Positions 7,057 to 14,651 of a stretch of DNA of 17,491 nt are shown one piece after another. Below the pieces are notes generated by a model. That model worked only from the letters and a program-made list of their open reading frames with translations. It did not search any database and was not told the origin of the DNA. Every line of letters starts with the position of its first letter. Within the stretch, counting starts at the first letter, position 1. Position numbers and translations under genes: made by a program. The stretch comes from JAZNUH01 sp045592225. GTDB taxonomy: Bacteria > Bacillota > Clostridia > UMGS1883 > UMGS1540. Location of the stretch: the NCBI GenBank assembly GCA_045592225.1, contig JAZNUH010000097.1, positions 1 to 17,491 on the forward strand, written 5' to 3'.

Positions 7057-8229
7057 ATGATATATTTTGATAACGCAGCAACCACGGCGGTAAGCCCTGC
7101 GGCAGTAGAAGCAATGTTACCGCTTTTTACTGAAAATTACGGTAATCCCTCCTCGGTATATAAAACCGGCAGACTGGCAAAGGAGTCTCTTGAAAAATCA
7201 AGAGCAACAGTTGCACAGTGCCTTGGTGCACAGCCCTCCGAAATTTATTTTACAGCATCCGGTAGTGAGGCGGATAACTGGGCGGTAAAGGTTATACCCG
7301 AGCTTAATGCCACAAAGGGTAACAGAATAATAACAAGTGCGATTGAGCACCATGCAGTGCTTCATGCGTGTCAGTATATGGAAAAAAAAGGGTTTGAGGT
7401 TATATACCTTCCGGTTGATGAATACGGAATGGTTTCACCCGAAGAGCTGAAAAAGGCCGTAAACGATAAAACAGTTCTTGTTTCAATTATGTATGTAAAC
7501 AACGAAATAGGAACGGTACAGCCTATTGCCGAGCTTGCAAAAGTTGCACACGAGGCAGGTGCGCTTTTCCATACAGATGCTGTTCAGGCAGCAGGTATAA
7601 TGCCTATTGATGTTAAGGAACTTGGTGTGGATCTTCTAAGCATTTCAGCTCATAAATTCCATGGACCCAAGGGAATAGGCGCCCTGTATGTGCGAAAGGG
7701 TGTGAGAATTGCTCCCTTTGTTCACGGTGGCGGTCAGGAACGCGGTAAGCGTGCAGGTACAGAAAATACAGCTTATGCCGCAGGCATGGCAGCAGCACTT
7801 TGTGAAGCAACTGCAAATTTTGACAAAAAGTCAGAATATATAAAGGCTCTTCGTGACAAGCTAATAAAGGGAGTAATGGAAAACATCCCTTATACAAAGC
7901 TTAACGGACATCCTACACAAAGACAGGTGGGTAATGCTAACTTCTCATTCCGTTATATAGAGGGTGAATCATTACTTCTGTGGCTGGATATGAGCGGAAT
8001 TGCCGCATCAAGCGGTTCGGCTTGTACATCAGGCTCACTCGACCCGTCACACGTTCTGCTTGCAATAGGCTTACCTCATGAAATTGCACACGGTTCACTC
8101 CGTATAAGCATTGGTGATAATAACACCGAAGAAGAAATAGATAAATTACTTGAGGTTTTACCTGAAATTGTGGAAAAACTCAGAAAAATGTCACCTCTCT
8201 ATGAGGGTGTGGAAGGAGGAACAAAGTAA
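7057..8229 (+). CDS. nifS: Cysteine desulfurase, NifS/IscS family (class V aminotransferase fold)
   Basis: PLP enzyme that takes sulfur from cysteine as a persulfide, releasing alanine, and passes it to the adjacent scaffold for Fe-S cluster assembly in the cytosol. At 390 residues the length is normal. Family features are YFDNAATT at the N-terminus, YGNPSSVY, SGSEADNWA, EHHAVLHA, HTDAVQAAG, the PLP-binding lysine K200 in SAHKFHGPKG, GGGQERGKRAGTEN, and the catalytic cysteine C323 in SSGSACTSG, which belongs to the group I loop. The start has a GAGGGAG site. Its stop overlaps the nifU ATG (TAATG), so the pair is translationally coupled. It could equally be named iscS; the nifS-nifU pairing without iscR or hscBA fits the clostridial arrangement. 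Confidence 0.96.
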   Translation: MIYFDNAATTAVSPAAVEAMLPLFTENYGNPSSVYKTGRLAKESLEKSRATVAQCLGAQPSEIYFTASGSEADNWAVKVIPELNATKGNRIITSAIEHHAVLHACQYMEKKGFEVIYLPVDEYGMVSPEELKKAVNDKTVLVSIMYVNNEIGTVQPIAELAKVAHEAGALFHTDAVQAAGIMPIDVKELGVDLLSISAHKFHGPKGIGALYVRKGVRIAPFVHGGGQERGKRAGTENTAYAAGMAAALCEATANFDKKSEYIKALRDKLIKGVMENIPYTKLNGHPTQRQVGNANFSFRYIEGESLLLWLDMSGIAASSGSACTSGSLDPSHVLLAIGLPHEIAHGSLRISIGDNNTEEEIDKLLEVLPEIVEKLRKMSPLYEGVEGGTK

Positions 8230-8663
8230 TGTACAGTGAAAAAGTAATGGACCATTTTTCGAATCCGAGAAATGTAGGCGAAATAGAAGACGCAAATGCA
8301 GTAGGAACAGTTGGTAATGCAAAGTGCGGCGACATAATGAAAATATATATGAAGATAGAGGATGAGGTTATATCCGATATCAAATTCAAAACCTTTGGCT
8401 GCGGTGCTGCTATTGCTACAAGCAGTATGGCAACAGAGCTTGTAAAGGGCAAAACAGTTGAAGAAGCTTTAAGCCTTACAAACAAGGCGGTTGTTGAAGC
8501 ACTTGACGGACTTCCTGCCGCAAAACTGCACTGCTCTGTTCTGGCAGAAGAAGCAATCAAGGCAGCTATTGACGATTACAATGTACGCCAGGGAAAAGAA
8601 CCTGTGCAGAAGGGTTGTGACGGATGCTGCGAAAGCTGTCACGGTCACCACGAGGAAGAATAA
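8229..8663 (+). CDS. nifU: NifU/IscU-type Fe-S cluster scaffold with a Cys/His-rich tail
   Basis: Scaffold on which Fe-S clusters are built with sulfur from the upstream desulfurase. The 144-residue protein starts MYSEKVMDHFSNPRNVG, typical of the family. It has the three ligand cysteines C33 (in KCGD, with D35), C58 (FGCGAA) and C102 (KLHCS). After the IscU-like core (about 1-122) comes a short extra tail, GCDGCCESCHGHHEEE, with C130, C133, C134, C137 and H138, H140, H141. This resembles a metal-binding motif and is not part of the core fold or of the classical NifU ferredoxin-like or Nfu domains. A GGAGGA site lies within the end of nifS. Last gene of a two-gene operon closed by a terminator at 8693-8727. 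Confidence 0.95.
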   Translation: MYSEKVMDHFSNPRNVGEIEDANAVGTVGNAKCGDIMKIYMKIEDEVISDIKFKTFGCGAAIATSSMATELVKGKTVEEALSLTNKAVVEALDGLPAAKLHCSVLAEEAIKAAIDDYNVRQGKEPVQKGCDGCCESCHGHHEEE

Positions 8664-8692
8664 AGACGCACGGAGTTTTGAATAAAACTGAT

Positions 8693-8727
8693 AAAACGGC
8701 AGTAATTTTAAAACTGCCGTTTTTTTT
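8693..8727 (+). terminator. Rho-independent terminator after nifU
   Basis: AAAACGGCAGT (8693-8703) pairs with ACTGCCGTTTT beginning at 8713, around a 9-base loop, and a run of T continues to 8727. It is a strong, textbook intrinsic terminator 30 bp after the nifU stop. Confidence 0.94.
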
Positions 8728-8728
8728 G

Positions 8729-8767
8729 ACAAAATATGTTGTAAAGTTACATGTTTTGTGTTAAAAT
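8729..8767 (+). promoter_or_regulatory. Predicted promoter and overlapping dyad upstream of the peptide-binding lipoprotein
   Basis: TTGTAA (8739-8744) and TAAAAT (8762-8767) are 17 bp apart, and TGT before the -10 gives an extended -10. An imperfect inverted repeat, ACAAAATATGT (8729-8739) and ACATGTTTTGT (8749-8759), 10 of 11 bases paired and separated by 9 bp, overlaps the -35 box and could be an operator. The regulator is unknown. Confidence 0.5.
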
Positions 8768-8799
8768 AATCTAATAATTATGTCTATGGAGTATTATAT

Positions 8800-10353
8800 A
8801 TGAAATTACAACGCATTGTATCTGTTTTTATTATAATGATGCTATTGTGTGCGACAGGTTGTGGCGGTGGCGGTGGAAATGATGACACCAATCTGCCGGG
8901 ACATGAAATATCACTTTGCATGCGCACACCCGATACATTGAATCCTATACTGACCGTGCAGACTTCCTGTTCGCGAATATATGACCTCATTTATGACAGC
9001 CTGGTTTATGTTGATAAAGAGCTGAGACCTGTTTCTGCACTGGCAGAAAAGTGCAGTGTTTCAGATGATGGAAAAACAATAAAATTCACACTGAGAGAAG
9101 GCATACTCTGGCATGACGGCAAGGCATTTACCTCATATGATGTACAGTATACTTTCAGACAGATTATGAACTCGGAGGCCGGAATATACAAAAACCGCCT
9201 TTCGGGTGTTACGGGTTTAACGGTTGTGGATATAAACCACTTTAATATAAGTCTTGCGGAGCCTAATGTAAACATTCTTAACCTGCTTGATTTTCCAATT
9301 ATACCTGTACACAACTCCGAGCCTGACAAAACACCTATAGGTACAGGAATGTATAAATTTGCAGGTGCTTCGGGTCAGGACGGAATGGTTCTTGAAAGAA
9401 ATGACAGCTGGAGCCTTGGTGAAAAACCGCAGTTTAAGCGCATAAACGTAAAGTTTACAGACAGTGAGGATGATATTTTTTCACTTGTAAATCTTGGTGA
9501 GGTTTCGTCTGCTGTTACCGATATAAACCACGTTGGCGGAATAGGTGCGGACAGTAAAGCACAAACCCTGCTCGCGCCCACACTTAAATACGAATTTTTA
9601 GGACTTAATTTTGATAACGGTGCCCTGTGCTCGCAGTATGTACGCCAGGCAATTTCGTACGCTCTTAACCGTGACGAAATATCAGACAGTGCTTATTACG
9701 GTTACGCAGAGCCTGCTAATGCACCTGTTCCTGGTACGTCGTGGCTTTATGATGCAGACTATAATCGTTTTGGGTATGATACCGAAAAGGCAGTGGAAAG
9801 TCTTACAGAAGGTGGATATGCATTAAATGACGGGGTGTATACCAAAACCACAGAAGAAGGCGGAATAATATCTCTGGACTTTACAATACTTGTTAACGAT
9901 GACAATCCCTTCCGTATAAAAAGCGGCGAGATTATATGCAAGCATCTTGCAGCAGCAGGAATTCAGGCAACACTTCTTAAATTACCCTTTGATGAATATA
10001 TTGAAAGAATACAAAGCGGAGAATATTCAATGTTTCTTGGTGGGTATGACCTGTCGGCCGATTTGGATTTCAGGTTTATGCTTTCAACGGATGCTATAGA
10101 AAACGGTACTAATGTATTTAACTATTCATCAATAGATATGGACAGAGCAACAAATGCGCTTTGTACACCCAGAACAGATGATGAAATACGAAAGGCATAT
10201 TCAAACTTTCAAATGGTATTTTCACGCGATGTTCCTATTGTGGGAATTGGTTTTTTAAATGATGTGTTTATCTATTCGGACAGCCTTGATATAGGAGAAG
10301 GATTTGCTTCATACAAGGTATACAGAGAAATAAACAGCTGGAAATTAAAATAA
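8800..10353 (+). CDS. Extracellular solute-binding lipoprotein, family 5 (OppA/DppA-like)
   Basis: A 517-residue peptide-binding-type lipoprotein of an ABC importer. The signal peptide has a short basic start (MKLQR), a hydrophobic core to about residue 16 and a lipobox-like CATGC, which predicts lipidation at C21; a five-glycine stretch follows. The -3 position is Ala rather than Leu, a slightly unusual lipobox. The mature part reads as SBP_bac_5: LNPILTVQTSC, LIYDSLVYVD, FTLREGILWHDGKAFTSYDVQYTFRQI (listed as separate short stretches of one conserved block), PIGTGMYKF, VRQAISYALNRDEI. No permease or ATPase genes are adjacent, so it is an orphan binding protein or partners with a transporter elsewhere. 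The start is supported by GGAG about nine bases upstream and by the strong signal sequence. It probably shares a transcript with the DUF1015 gene 22 bp downstream. Confidence 0.9.
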   Translation: MKLQRIVSVFIIMMLLCATGCGGGGGNDDTNLPGHEISLCMRTPDTLNPILTVQTSCSRIYDLIYDSLVYVDKELRPVSALAEKCSVSDDGKTIKFTLREGILWHDGKAFTSYDVQYTFRQIMNSEAGIYKNRLSGVTGLTVVDINHFNISLAEPNVNILNLLDFPIIPVHNSEPDKTPIGTGMYKFAGASGQDGMVLERNDSWSLGEKPQFKRINVKFTDSEDDIFSLVNLGEVSSAVTDINHVGGIGADSKAQTLLAPTLKYEFLGLNFDNGALCSQYVRQAISYALNRDEISDSAYYGYAEPANAPVPGTSWLYDADYNRFGYDTEKAVESLTEGGYALNDGVYTKTTEEGGIISLDFTILVNDDNPFRIKSGEIICKHLAAAGIQATLLKLPFDEYIERIQSGEYSMFLGGYDLSADLDFRFMLSTDAIENGTNVFNYSSIDMDRATNALCTPRTDDEIRKAYSNFQMVFSRDVPIVGIGFLNDVFIYSDSLDIGEGFASYKVYREINSWKLK

Positions 10354-10375
10354 AAATATATAGGAGAAGTTAATT

Positions 10376-11626
10376 ATGAAGACATTTAAAAGTGCAGATA
10401 TTCTTCTGCCAAAAAACGCGGACATGAGCAAGTGGAGTGTAGTTGCCTGTGACCAGTACACCTCCGAACCCGAATATTGGGAGGAAGCGGAAAAAATTGT
10501 GGGAGATGCAATGTCCACCCTTAAAATCACATTTCCGGAAGCATATCTTACAAAGTGTGATGAACAGGCAAGAATTGACAGCATAAACAAAACTATGCTC
10601 GAGTATATGCCAAAGCTTGCAGAGTATAAAAATGCACTTATTTATTTAAAGAGAACAATGGCAGATGGCAAGGTAAGACATGGTCTTGTGGGTGCTGTTG
10701 ACCTTGAGGATTACGATTACAACAAGGGCTCTGATGCTATGATTCGGGCAACAGAGGGTACGGTTCTTGAAAGAATTCCCCCGCGCGTAAAAATTCGCGA
10801 AAATGCAGCGCTGGAGCTTCCTCACGTTATGCTGCTTATTGATGACCGTGAAAAGACGGTGATTGAGCCTCTCTACACAAAAACCGAAGGTAAAATTTAC
10901 GATTTTGAGCTTATGCTTGGCGGCGGACACGCAGAAGGCTATCTGCTCAGCGAAGCAGAAACCGAAAAGGTTATGGATGCACTTGCAAAGCTTTCTGATA
11001 AAGATGCTTTTAATAAAAAATATAATACAAGCGGGAAAGCACCCATGCTTTTTGCAGTGGGTGACGGCAACCATTCTCTTGCAACTGCAAAGGCTTGCTA
11101 TGAAAACTTAAAGAAAAAGCTTACACCCGAACAGGCAGCAAACCATCCCGCACGTTATGCACTGGTTGAAGTTGTAAACCTGCATGATGATTCGCTTGAG
11201 TTTAAGCCCATACATCGTGTTGTGTTCGGATGTGACCCTGAAAAACTCATTTCCGAGCTTTCTGAATATTATGCACAGGGCGGCGCTTTTGCTGAGCAGA
11301 AGGTGAAATACTGCTACGAAGGGGCAGAAGGAACAGTTACATTCAAGGCACCTGCTTCACCTTTGGAAGTTGGTAACCTGCAGAGATTTCTGGATGAGTA
11401 CATAAAGAAAAACCCGGGTTGCAGTGTTGACTACATTCATGGAGATGATGTTACACGCCGTCTGGGAACAGAAAAGGGAAATATAGGCTTTATTTTGCCT
11501 CCTATGTCAAAAAACTCGCTGTTTGAGACAGTAATTGCTGATGGTGTATTGCCAAGAAAAACATTCTCAATGGGCGAAGCCTGTGAAAAGAGATTTTACC
11601 TTGAATGCAGAAAAATTGCAGAGTAA
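10376..11626 (+). CDS. DUF1015 family protein of unknown function
   Basis: A 416-residue soluble protein that I recognise as the DUF1015 family by its general pattern: MKTFKSADILLPK start, VVACDQYTSEPEYW (22-35), RATEGTVLERIPPRVKIR (124-141) and FAVGDGNHSLATAK (226-239). The last motif resembles the DGHHR-type motif seen in other DUF1015 proteins and in the ParB/sulfiredoxin-fold serine kinase SerK, with N-H-S in place of H-H-R. Any kinase or nucleotide-binding role is inference only. No signal peptide or membrane segment is evident. An AGGAG site lies about eight bases before the ATG, and the gene follows the lipoprotein gene after 22 bp with no terminator between. No terminator is visible after it either; the plsX promoter begins eight bases past its stop. 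Confidence 0.85.
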   Translation: MKTFKSADILLPKNADMSKWSVVACDQYTSEPEYWEEAEKIVGDAMSTLKITFPEAYLTKCDEQARIDSINKTMLEYMPKLAEYKNALIYLKRTMADGKVRHGLVGAVDLEDYDYNKGSDAMIRATEGTVLERIPPRVKIRENAALELPHVMLLIDDREKTVIEPLYTKTEGKIYDFELMLGGGHAEGYLLSEAETEKVMDALAKLSDKDAFNKKYNTSGKAPMLFAVGDGNHSLATAKACYENLKKKLTPEQAANHPARYALVEVVNLHDDSLEFKPIHRVVFGCDPEKLISELSEYYAQGGAFAEQKVKYCYEGAEGTVTFKAPASPLEVGNLQRFLDEYIKKNPGCSVDYIHGDDVTRRLGTEKGNIGFILPPMSKNSLFETVIADGVLPRKTFSMGEACEKRFYLECRKIAE

Positions 11627-11633
11627 ATTCAAC

Positions 11634-11662
11634 TTGCATTATATACAGTATTAATATATAAT
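11634..11662 (+). promoter_or_regulatory. Predicted promoter for the plsX-acpP-rnc-tyrS-lnt cluster
   Basis: TTGCAT (11634-11639) and a perfect TATAAT (11657-11662) are 17 bp apart. The region is very AT-rich, so other -10-like hexamers exist. No FapR-like operator is recognisable. The predicted start is near 11669, about 23 nt before the plsX start codon. Confidence 0.55.
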
Positions 11663-11691
11663 ATTTAAATAACTATCAAGTGGGTGATGAT

Positions 11692-12708
11692 TTGAGAATA
11701 GCCGTGGATGCCATGGGTGGGGACAGAGCGCCTCAGGTTGTAGTAGCCGGTGCTGTGGCAGCTGTTAAAGCAAAGGATGTAGATGTAATTCTTTGCGGAG
11801 ATGAAAATATAATAAACGGGCTTTTGGAAAAAGAAGACTACCCCAAAGACAAAATAAAGGTTGTTCATACCACACAGGTTATAACAAACGATGACAGACC
11901 TACAACAGCGGTAAGTGAAAAGACCGACTCGTCGCTGATAAAATGCTTTGAGCTTGTAAATTCCTATGAAGCCGATGCATTGGTATCTGCCGGAAGCACA
12001 GGAGCGCTGCTTATAGCGGCAATTAATATTTCGGGCAGAATACAGGGCGTGTTCCGTCCCGCACTTTCGGTAGTAATGCCAAACGGGGGAGCAGGTGTTT
12101 TGGTTATTGATACCGGCGCAAATGCTGAATGCAGGGTGGAGAACCTTGTTCAGTTTGCAATTATGGGAGATATATACGCTAAAAAGGTTATGAAAATAGA
12201 AAATCCCCGGATAGGTCTTTTGAATATTGGTACCGAGCCCGGAAAGGGAAGTCCTGTTATAAGAGAAGCCTACGAACATATTTCACAGCTACCCTTGAAT
12301 TTTATAGGAAACTGCGAAGCAAGGGATGTACTGACAGGCACAATGGATGTACTGGTATGTGACGGTTTTTCGGGAAATGTTATGCTCAAGTCACTTGAAG
12401 GATTGGGCGGAGTAATTTTTAAAAGATTAAAGACGGTTATAACAGAAAGCATAACAGCAAAGATTGGTGCACTACTGCTTAAACCCGGTCTTATGAAATT
12501 AAAAAAGATGTTTGATTACAAGGAATATGGCGGAGCGCCTTTCCTTGGTGTGTCGCACCCGGTACTTAAAGCTCATGGCTCGTCAAATGCAAAAAGTATT
12601 TGTGACACAATTTTACAGGCAGATGTTTTTGCATCAAGCAGGGCAATAGAAGATATTGCTGTACAAATCAAGTCAAATGAATATTTTGAAAATAAAGTAA
12701 ATGTATAG
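11692..12708 (+). CDS. plsX: PlsX: phosphate acyltransferase (acyl-ACP to acyl-phosphate)
   Basis: Membrane-peripheral enzyme that converts acyl-ACP and phosphate to acyl-phosphate, the donor for PlsY in phospholipid synthesis. The start chosen is TTG at 11692, giving 338 residues beginning MRIAVDAMGGDRAP, exactly the family N-terminus. A GGTGAT Shine-Dalgarno (11683-11688), complementary to the 16S 3' end, sits at proper spacing. The in-frame GTG at 11680 would overlap that site and add four residues. Other family features are SAGSTGALL, GVFRPALSVVMP, LLNIGTEPGKG, VLVCDGFSGNVMLK and GGAPFLGV. It lies directly before acpP, which supplies its substrate carrier; the plsX stop overlaps the start of the acpP ribosome binding site. 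Confidence 0.96.
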   Translation: MRIAVDAMGGDRAPQVVVAGAVAAVKAKDVDVILCGDENIINGLLEKEDYPKDKIKVVHTTQVITNDDRPTTAVSEKTDSSLIKCFELVNSYEADALVSAGSTGALLIAAINISGRIQGVFRPALSVVMPNGGAGVLVIDTGANAECRVENLVQFAIMGDIYAKKVMKIENPRIGLLNIGTEPGKGSPVIREAYEHISQLPLNFIGNCEARDVLTGTMDVLVCDGFSGNVMLKSLEGLGGVIFKRLKTVITESITAKIGALLLKPGLMKLKKMFDYKEYGGAPFLGVSHPVLKAHGSSNAKSICDTILQADVFASSRAIEDIAVQIKSNEYFENKVNV

Positions 12709-12721
12709 GAGGAATATGGTT

Positions 12722-12946
12722 ATGAAGGAAAAAGTATATGGCATTATTGCTGAACAGTTAGGAATAAGCGTTGATGAAATTACAGAGGAGTCATCCTTTG
12801 TTGATAATCTTGGGGCAGATTCCCTTGATCTTGTTGAAATGATAATGGCCTTTGAAGAAGAGTTTGGTGTTGAAATTGCTGACGAAGAAGCAGAAAAAAT
12901 CAGCACGGTTGGAGATGCTCTGGAGTACGTAAAAGAACATATATAA
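12722..12946 (+). CDS. acpP: Acyl carrier protein
   Basis: A 74-residue acidic carrier for growing acyl chains in type II fatty acid synthesis and acyl donor for PlsX. The phosphopantetheine attachment serine is S34 in NLGADSLDLVEM, followed by the acidic helix (MAFEEEFGVEIADEEAEK) that docks partner enzymes. The frame is open from ATG 12701, inside plsX, and also has ATG 12716. ATG 12722 is preferred because the perfect AGGAGG (12707-12712) is nine bases away, whereas 12716 leaves only three, and because MKEKVYGIIAEQLG aligns with known ACP starts. plsX-acpP-rnc is a common gene order; the fab genes often seen between plsX and acpP are absent here. Confidence 0.96.
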   Translation: MKEKVYGIIAEQLGISVDEITEESSFVDNLGADSLDLVEMIMAFEEEFGVEIADEEAEKISTVGDALEYVKEHI

Positions 12947-12948
12947 TC

Positions 12949-13629
12949 ATGACAGAAAAAATTTTAGAACTTGAAGGAATATTAGGTCATACTTTTGAAA
13001 ATAAGCAGCTTCTTGAACAGGCACTTACCCACAGTTCATACGCCAACGAAAGGCGTAGTCGCGGGCAGTGTAACGAGCGACTTGAATTTTTGGGTGATTC
13101 TGTACTAAGCACCATTATAAGCCGCTTTCTCTTTGAAAATTGTCCTGACGAAAACGAGGGTAATATGTCCAAAAACAGGGCATACATTGTGTGCGAAGGT
13201 TCTCTCGCGCGTGTTGCACGCCGTATAGGTCTTGGAGGCTACCTGCTTCTTGGTAATGGAGAGGACAAAAGTGGCGGCAGAGAGAGAGATTCAATTTTGT
13301 CGGATGCTGTTGAAGCTGTTATTGCAGCAATGTATCTTGACGGTGGAATGGCAATAACCGAAAAGTGGGTTTTAAAGGCGCTCAGTCCTATAATTGCAGA
13401 AGCGGCACAAAGCCGTATGACCGATGATTTTAAAACCCTGCTTCAGGAAAAATACCAGGCAAACGGCAAAAGTGATATAGAATATGAAGTAGTCGCTGAA
13501 GAAGGCCCTGCACATAACAAATGCTTCACTGTTTCGGTAAAGGTAACAGGTAAAATACTGGGAACAGGCAAAGGCAGAAGTAAAAAAGCTGCAGAACAGG
13601 CGGCTGCAAGAGAGGCACTGAATATATAA
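12949..13629 (+). CDS. rnc: Ribonuclease III
   Basis: Double-strand-specific endonuclease that matures rRNA and processes structured mRNAs. At 226 residues it has the normal two-domain layout: a nuclease domain with the signature NERLEFLGD (42-50; catalytic E43 and D50) and DAVEAVIAA (D119, E122), followed by a C-terminal double-stranded RNA-binding domain (about 157-225; DFKTLLQEKYQ, then GKGRSKKAAEQAAA). The gene starts two bases after the acpP stop and has no clear Shine-Dalgarno, so translation is probably coupled to acpP. Its stop overlaps the next gene in a TAATG arrangement. Confidence 0.97.
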   Translation: MTEKILELEGILGHTFENKQLLEQALTHSSYANERRSRGQCNERLEFLGDSVLSTIISRFLFENCPDENEGNMSKNRAYIVCEGSLARVARRIGLGGYLLLGNGEDKSGGRERDSILSDAVEAVIAAMYLDGGMAITEKWVLKALSPIIAEAAQSRMTDDFKTLLQEKYQANGKSDIEYEVVAEEGPAHNKCFTVSVKVTGKILGTGKGRSKKAAEQAAAREALNI

Positions 13630-14651
13630 TGGGAAAGCATATGAACATTCCTGTGTTCATACCCCATCTCGGGTGCAAAAATGACTGCGTTTTCTGTAAT
13701 CAGCGGTCAATAACCGGCAGACTATGTGAGGTAAGCTGCGACGAGGTAAAGGGGATAATAGAAGACCATCTGCGTTTTGCACAGGGCAGAGAAGTTGAAA
13801 TAGCTTTTTTTGGCGGTAGCTTTACAGGTCTTGATATGGATAAGCAGGAGGAATATTTATCGGTAGCCCATGAGTATATAAGAGCAGGCGATGTAACGGG
13901 AATACGTCTTTCTACCCGTCCGGACTATATTTCGCAGCCTATACTGGAAATGCTTCGGGACTATGGAGTAAAAACTATAGAGCTGGGAGCACAGTCTATG
14001 TGCGATGATGTTCTTTTAAAATCGGGCAGGGGGCACACCGGTGAACACACAAGGGCATCGGCGGCGGCGATAAAGAAAATGGGTTTTTCGCTTGGACTTC
14101 AGATGATGATAGGCCTTCCGGGGGACACGGCGGAAAAAAGCCTTTATACCGCAAGAGAAATATGCAAGCTTGGTGCGGATAACACACGTATTTATCCTAC
14201 AGTTGTGCTTAAAGGGACCCATCTTTACAGGATGTATATAGATGGCGAATATACGCCGCTTACCGTGGAAGAGGCTGTGGAAACAGCAAAGGAAGCGGTT
14301 AAGATTTTTGATGATGCAGGTGTATATGTGCTTCGTATAGGGCTTCAGCAGAGCGAAACCCTTGGAAGTGAGGTGGCGGCAGGAGCGTACCATCCCGCAA
14401 TGGGCGAGCTTGTTTTGTCGCGTATGGTACGTGATGATGCAGAAAAATACTTTACACAGCACAACCCCGGAGAACTTACAATTACTGCCGGTGCAAAAAG
14501 TCTTTCTGTTGCAGTAGGACAGGGCAGAAGCAATATAAAATATCTTGAAGAAAAATATTCTGTTCCCGTAAAGGTGAAAACAGACACACGGGCGGGAATA
14601 TATATACAAAACACGCCTTTGGGGCGAAAAAGAAAGGATGACATAAAATGA
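13629..14651 (+). CDS. Elp3-like radical SAM protein
   Basis: A 340-residue radical SAM enzyme of the Elp3/YhcC-like group; the substrate is unknown. C16, C20 and C23 in LGCKNDCVFCNQRSITG form the CxxxCxxC cluster site, followed by IAFFGGSFTGL (the GGxP/GGSF-type SAM-contacting strand), IRLSTRPDYI, IELGAQSMCDDVL and LQMMIGLPGDT. It lacks the acetyltransferase domain of full-length Elp3. The start at 13629 overlaps the rnc stop (TAATG); ATG 13641 is in frame and would begin MNIPVFIPHLGC, but homologues I recall start a few residues further upstream. In many clostridia a protein of this type sits between rnc and smc; here tyrS follows instead. Its last four bases overlap the tyrS start (ATGA). 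Confidence 0.88.
   Translation: MGKHMNIPVFIPHLGCKNDCVFCNQRSITGRLCEVSCDEVKGIIEDHLRFAQGREVEIAFFGGSFTGLDMDKQEEYLSVAHEYIRAGDVTGIRLSTRPDYISQPILEMLRDYGVKTIELGAQSMCDDVLLKSGRGHTGEHTRASAAAIKKMGFSLGLQMMIGLPGDTAEKSLYTAREICKLGADNTRIYPTVVLKGTHLYRMYIDGEYTPLTVEEAVETAKEAVKIFDDAGVYVLRIGLQQSETLGSEVAAGAYHPAMGELVLSRMVRDDAEKYFTQHNPGELTITAGAKSLSVAVGQGRSNIKYLEEKYSVPVKVKTDTRAGIYIQNTPLGRKRKDDIK

Noticed and set aside
8726..8731. Perfect TTGACA as the -35 of the lipoprotein promoter
   Set aside because: It sits in the T tract of the nifU terminator, and no -10-like hexamer lies 16-18 bp downstream (17-bp spacing gives ACATGT).
11680..11691. GTG 11680 as the plsX start
   Set aside because: It falls on the likely Shine-Dalgarno sequence and adds MGDD before the family-typical MRIAVDAMGGD; TTG 11692 fits better.
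12701..12721. Longer ACP starts at ATG 12701 or 12716
   Set aside because: 12701 lies within plsX and before the ribosome binding site; 12716 is only three bases from AGGAGG, while 12722 is nine bases away and gives a standard ACP N-terminus.
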